A DNA stretch of 64,000 bases from Nitzschia sp. DOCU1. Its lineage: Eukaryota > Bacillariophyta > Bacillariophyceae > Bacillariales > Bacillariaceae. Shown here piece by piece: positions 61,811 through 64,000 of the stretch. The notes beneath the pieces are model-generated. The model searched no databases. It saw only the letters and a program-made list of their open reading frames with translations, and was not told where the DNA came from. The position numbers and the translations under genes are program-made. Every line of letters begins with the position of its first letter. Positions within the stretch are counted from its first letter, which is position 1. The stretch covers positions 2,323,534 to 2,387,533 of the forward strand of contig OX595986.1 of NCBI GenBank assembly GCA_951394045.1, given 5' to 3'.

Positions 61811-62479
61811 TCAGACTTGATCGGGGCTTGGTTGCCCTTCTTTTTCGTGCTTGTTTGCTTCCAGCTCCATGAGCTGACGAATGGTCTCCCGACCGTAGTG
61901 GAGAGCGTGACCTAGACTCAGAATTGCGAGTCCTTCCGTAGAACTGGTTGCGTGGTGCGCCCACTCCAACTCAATGCAGTCTACAAGCTCGTGGACGGCG
62001 CCGAGAGAAATCACCAATGTTGATGAAAGTGCCACGACGTGGTGGTCAACAAAGCTTGCGATGGGATGCTTGACAATGGCGCGAACGGCAGTCTGAACCA
62101 TCCCTGTCTCTTGATCATAAGATATTGGTGTCGAGATGGAGGCATCGATCGGAATGAACTCGTGCTGCTTGAGAAGTTTGGAACTCGGCAGGGATTTTTG
62201 CAGTGACCATCGGGCCACATCGGAGTCACCAACGTACAAATAGTCGTTGGAGAGAAAGGACTCTCTCTCGTAAGAGTATTCTCGTTCCATGAGGGCTGAA
62301 GCGGTACCTCGGGCTTCCATGGAATCTGAAGACGGCGCGGTTTGGTGGCGACTGGCCTCCTTGTCGAGTTTTTCCTTGTAATATTGAACATAGATTGGAT
62401 GGTGGTGATGTGCGTGGGGAATGTGGAATGCAACAGCGAGTGGCAGTGCCAATGCAAAAAGATGTAGTGGTTGCATCAT
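61811..62479 (-). CDS. Putative plastid-targeted protein of unknown function, 222 aa
   Basis: The first ATG is 62479; four codons before it open with TTG. The N-terminus MMQPLHLFALALPLAVAFHI is a signal peptide with the AVA|F junction (Phe18) that, in diatoms, marks proteins for import through all four plastid membranes (ASAF-type motif). Residues 19-60 are His-, Lys- and Ser-rich and could be the transit peptide. The mature part has a conserved-looking segment ISTPISYDQETG, one possible membrane helix near 150-170 (DHHVVALSSTLVISLGAVHEL), and a Glu/His-rich helical C-terminus. The family is not recognised. It converges on the ABC transporter gene, with 99 bp between stops. Confidence 0.72.
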   Translation of the reverse strand: MMQPLHLFALALPLAVAFHIPHAHHHHPIYVQYYKEKLDKEASRHQTAPSSDSMEARGTASALMEREYSYERESFLSNDYLYVGDSDVARWSLQKSLPSSKLLKQHEFIPIDASISTPISYDQETGMVQTAVRAIVKHPIASFVDHHVVALSSTLVISLGAVHELVDCIELEWAHHATSSTEGLAILSLGHALHYGRETIRQLMELEANKHEKEGQPSPDQV

Positions 62480-63179
62480 GTTTACTTGCAACAGACGACG
62501 TTATGACTTGCGAGTTGAAAAAATTATGAACTCGAAATCCTTTCCGAGTGGGATTGACGCATCCTCGACCAAGGAGTGATGTTCTCGCACTTTGGAACCA
62601 CACTCCCAGTACTAGTACAGCTATTTTGTTCTATTCTAGTCGCTTGCAGTAGAGAACCGTTGCTGATATTAGTGCGGAAACTATGTAGATGAATTTTCAT
62701 TGTTTTCGTATGTAGAAATATTCCGGAAGAACCGAAAGCAAGACAGGAAAGGAAATCGAATTTGATGGGTCGTTCATTTGGGGCGATCGCCTTTTCCGGC
62801 AAGCATTATTCAGTAGTACCGGAACTCGCAGATATCGATCGGCATATTCATACTTTCTATCTGTAGGAGTTGATGTACCCAAAGCAACAGTGCAAGTATC
62901 TGCCGAACTATTACTTGTTCCTTAAATTCCTTGGATGACTTTTCCCGTTTTCGTACTCCTTGCTGTCTTCGGTGCTGGAAGATTGCCGCGCTCGTTGGTG
63001 ACGTGGTGGAGCGAAGGTTTGGCACTTTGGGGCGTGCGGCCGGCGGCGGCCGGCACGCGACACTCTCGATCCATTCGAATGGTTGCCCGTCGATATTTGA
63101 AGCATCCTTTGGTTCGAATGCAGATCCGGGACTACCAACTCACGAATGTGAAGTCTCTTATGAACAAGCACCACATTGA
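62480..63179. other. Intergenic stretch without supported gene
   Basis: 700 bp, holding the promoter of the plastid-protein gene and the 3' region of the secernin gene. A GC-rich palindrome (GGCCGGCGGCGGCCGG) is near 63038. A 95-codon plus-strand frame at 62935-63222 starts with a hydrophobic stretch but overlaps the secernin coding end and is not accepted. Confidence 0.45.
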
Positions 63180-64000
63180 CTATGGCACACTTTGCTCCTC
63201 AAAGTCTCGTTGGCATGGATAGGGTCCACCAGTAACAAAGTGACGGGCCAATGATGTCACTTCGGTTGTATCATCGCCATTTCCATTTCCACCCTCTCCT
63301 CTCATGACAATTTCGCTTACCCACGACGACGTCGTTTCAAATCCACCATGCATGCAGATACCACTGGAATGATCCCGAAGAATACTAATCATGGCGTCTT
63401 TGTTCATGGTTCCCTTGTCGGAATGATTCTGCAAGAGTCGTCGACCGCCGCAAAATCTCGTGTCTGACATTTCGACTTGAGAACTACCCGACGTGCTGAA
63501 TGCAGCTGCAAAATCCAATGGACCCTTAGAAGGGTCCCAATATCTTTGTTTAATAGCATATTCTTCGATACCCTTGGAGCACAAATCGAACTTGGTTCGA
63601 ATACTCATACAGTTGGAAATGTTTCGCACGCCCCTGTCGACTCGCTCTGCCACCCAATGGCGCCCAGAAGTCTCGACTATCCAGGCCTCTTGTGGATCCA
63701 CAATAAGGTAGGAATTATGATAGGTAAAACTGGGATCATTTTCCGCACAAGCACCTCCCTGTCCATGTTGTTCCAACAAGGTCGTAATAACGTCCAAGGC
63801 ATGTTTGGCCGAATTGCCTCGTTCCAAGCCCAGTCGTACTAAATCCATTCCCAGCAAATATTTCGGTTCCGAACTGGAATCATCCCGCGTCCATATTGCT
63901 TCGTTTCCAATCACAACGCCATGCTCGTTGGCTCCCATTTCCGCACCAAACATCCATTCGATCTGCGACAACAAGACGGCGTGGGTGACTGGGACTTGAT
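63180..64000 (-). CDS. Secernin-family (peptidase C69) protein, 5' end outside the window
   Basis: The frame is open to the window edge. Codons before 63974 read QVPVTHAV and continue LLSQIEWMFGAEMGANEHGVVIGNE, the core secernin motif, so the start lies beyond 64000. Further matches: HNSYLIVDPQEAWIVETSGRHWVAERV, RNISNCMSIRTKFD and GICMHGGFETTSSWVSEI. Secernins are N-terminal-nucleophile hydrolase-like; the nucleophile Cys would be in the missing part, so catalysis cannot be judged. At least 272 residues are present. The chain stops at TAG (63180-63182) soon after the conserved HGGFET block, shorter than animal secernins (~410 aa), so a further 3' exon or a shorter form is possible. Confidence 0.9.
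   Translation of the reverse strand, partial: QVPVTHAVLLSQIEWMFGAEMGANEHGVVIGNEAIWTRDDSSSEPKYLLGMDLVRLGLERGNSAKHALDVITTLLEQHGQGGACAENDPSFTYHNSYLIVDPQEAWIVETSGRHWVAERVDRGVRNISNCMSIRTKFDLCSKGIEEYAIKQRYWDPSKGPLDFAAAFSTSGSSQVEMSDTRFCGGRRLLQNHSDKGTMNKDAMISILRDHSSGICMHGGFETTSSWVSEIVMRGEGGNGNGDDTTEVTSLARHFVTGGPYPCQRDFEEQSVP

Noticed and set aside
62935..63222. 95-codon plus-strand ORF with hydrophobic start
   Set aside because: It overlaps the secernin coding end antisense and has no recognisable domain.

Overview
The window looks like nuclear DNA of a diatom, most likely a pennate one. It has intron-poor protein genes with short GT-AG introns (71-121 bp). One preprotein carries an AVAF-type signal/transit junction typical of plastids of secondary red-algal origin. 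A 250-residue protein has the VRF...IW-S--D--EIR...RGLE layout of a family expanded in diatoms. A 16.3-kb intronless gene encodes a secreted Pro/Thr-rich giant of the kind found in diatom walls and adhesives. The housekeeping genes (UGGT, CCT3, VPS52, SKI3, ATM1-type transporter, proteasome beta-2, SKA1-like) are clearly eukaryotic. The species is not determined.

Layout. Positions 1-2912 (minus) hold a 3'-truncated gene for a protein with two double-stranded-RNA-binding domains; a perfect 20-bp hairpin lies 74 bp upstream of its start codon. Positions 2913-12388 are repeat-rich and gene-poor. They hold a decayed integrase fragment and, beside it, a complete Ty3/gypsy retrotransposon (5163-10902) with 619-bp LTRs that look identical, a 5-bp target duplication and an intact 1483-codon polyprotein. 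They also hold a short inverted-repeat element and degenerate TTAGGG-like tracts. Positions 12389-28687 (minus) are one open reading frame of 5432 codons: signal peptide, duplicated Cys-rich N-terminal modules, about nine all-beta-looking Cys modules, and long (GPTA)n linkers that fall into a ~2-kb higher-order repeat. Its upstream region holds a duplicated 245-bp block. Positions 29333-31499 have no supported gene.

From 31500 to the end the window is gene-dense, with genes often in divergent or convergent pairs: a nuclear-looking hypothetical protein, UGGT, CCT3, a zinc-finger/coiled-coil protein, a proteasome beta-2-type subunit with a signal-peptide-like leader, a discoidin-like protein, SKA1-like, a four-span membrane protein, VPS52, a diatom-family protein, a Der/EngA GTPase, SKI3, an ATM1-type ABC transporter, a plastid-targeted unknown, and a 5'-truncated secernin.

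There is no operon logic; neighbours share promoters or 3' regions rather than a pathway. Several gene models were improved by splicing by eye: UGGT exon 2; CCT3 exons 1 and 3; the first exons of the genes at 40626 and 46731; and the join of the two SKI3 exons. Four genes have their first ATG downstream of a non-ATG open frame (VPS52, Der, ATM1-type, plastid protein). The most promising points for follow-up are the dsRNA-binding protein with its own upstream hairpin, the mosaic giant repeat protein, and the proteasome subunit that appears to enter the secretory or periplastid route.
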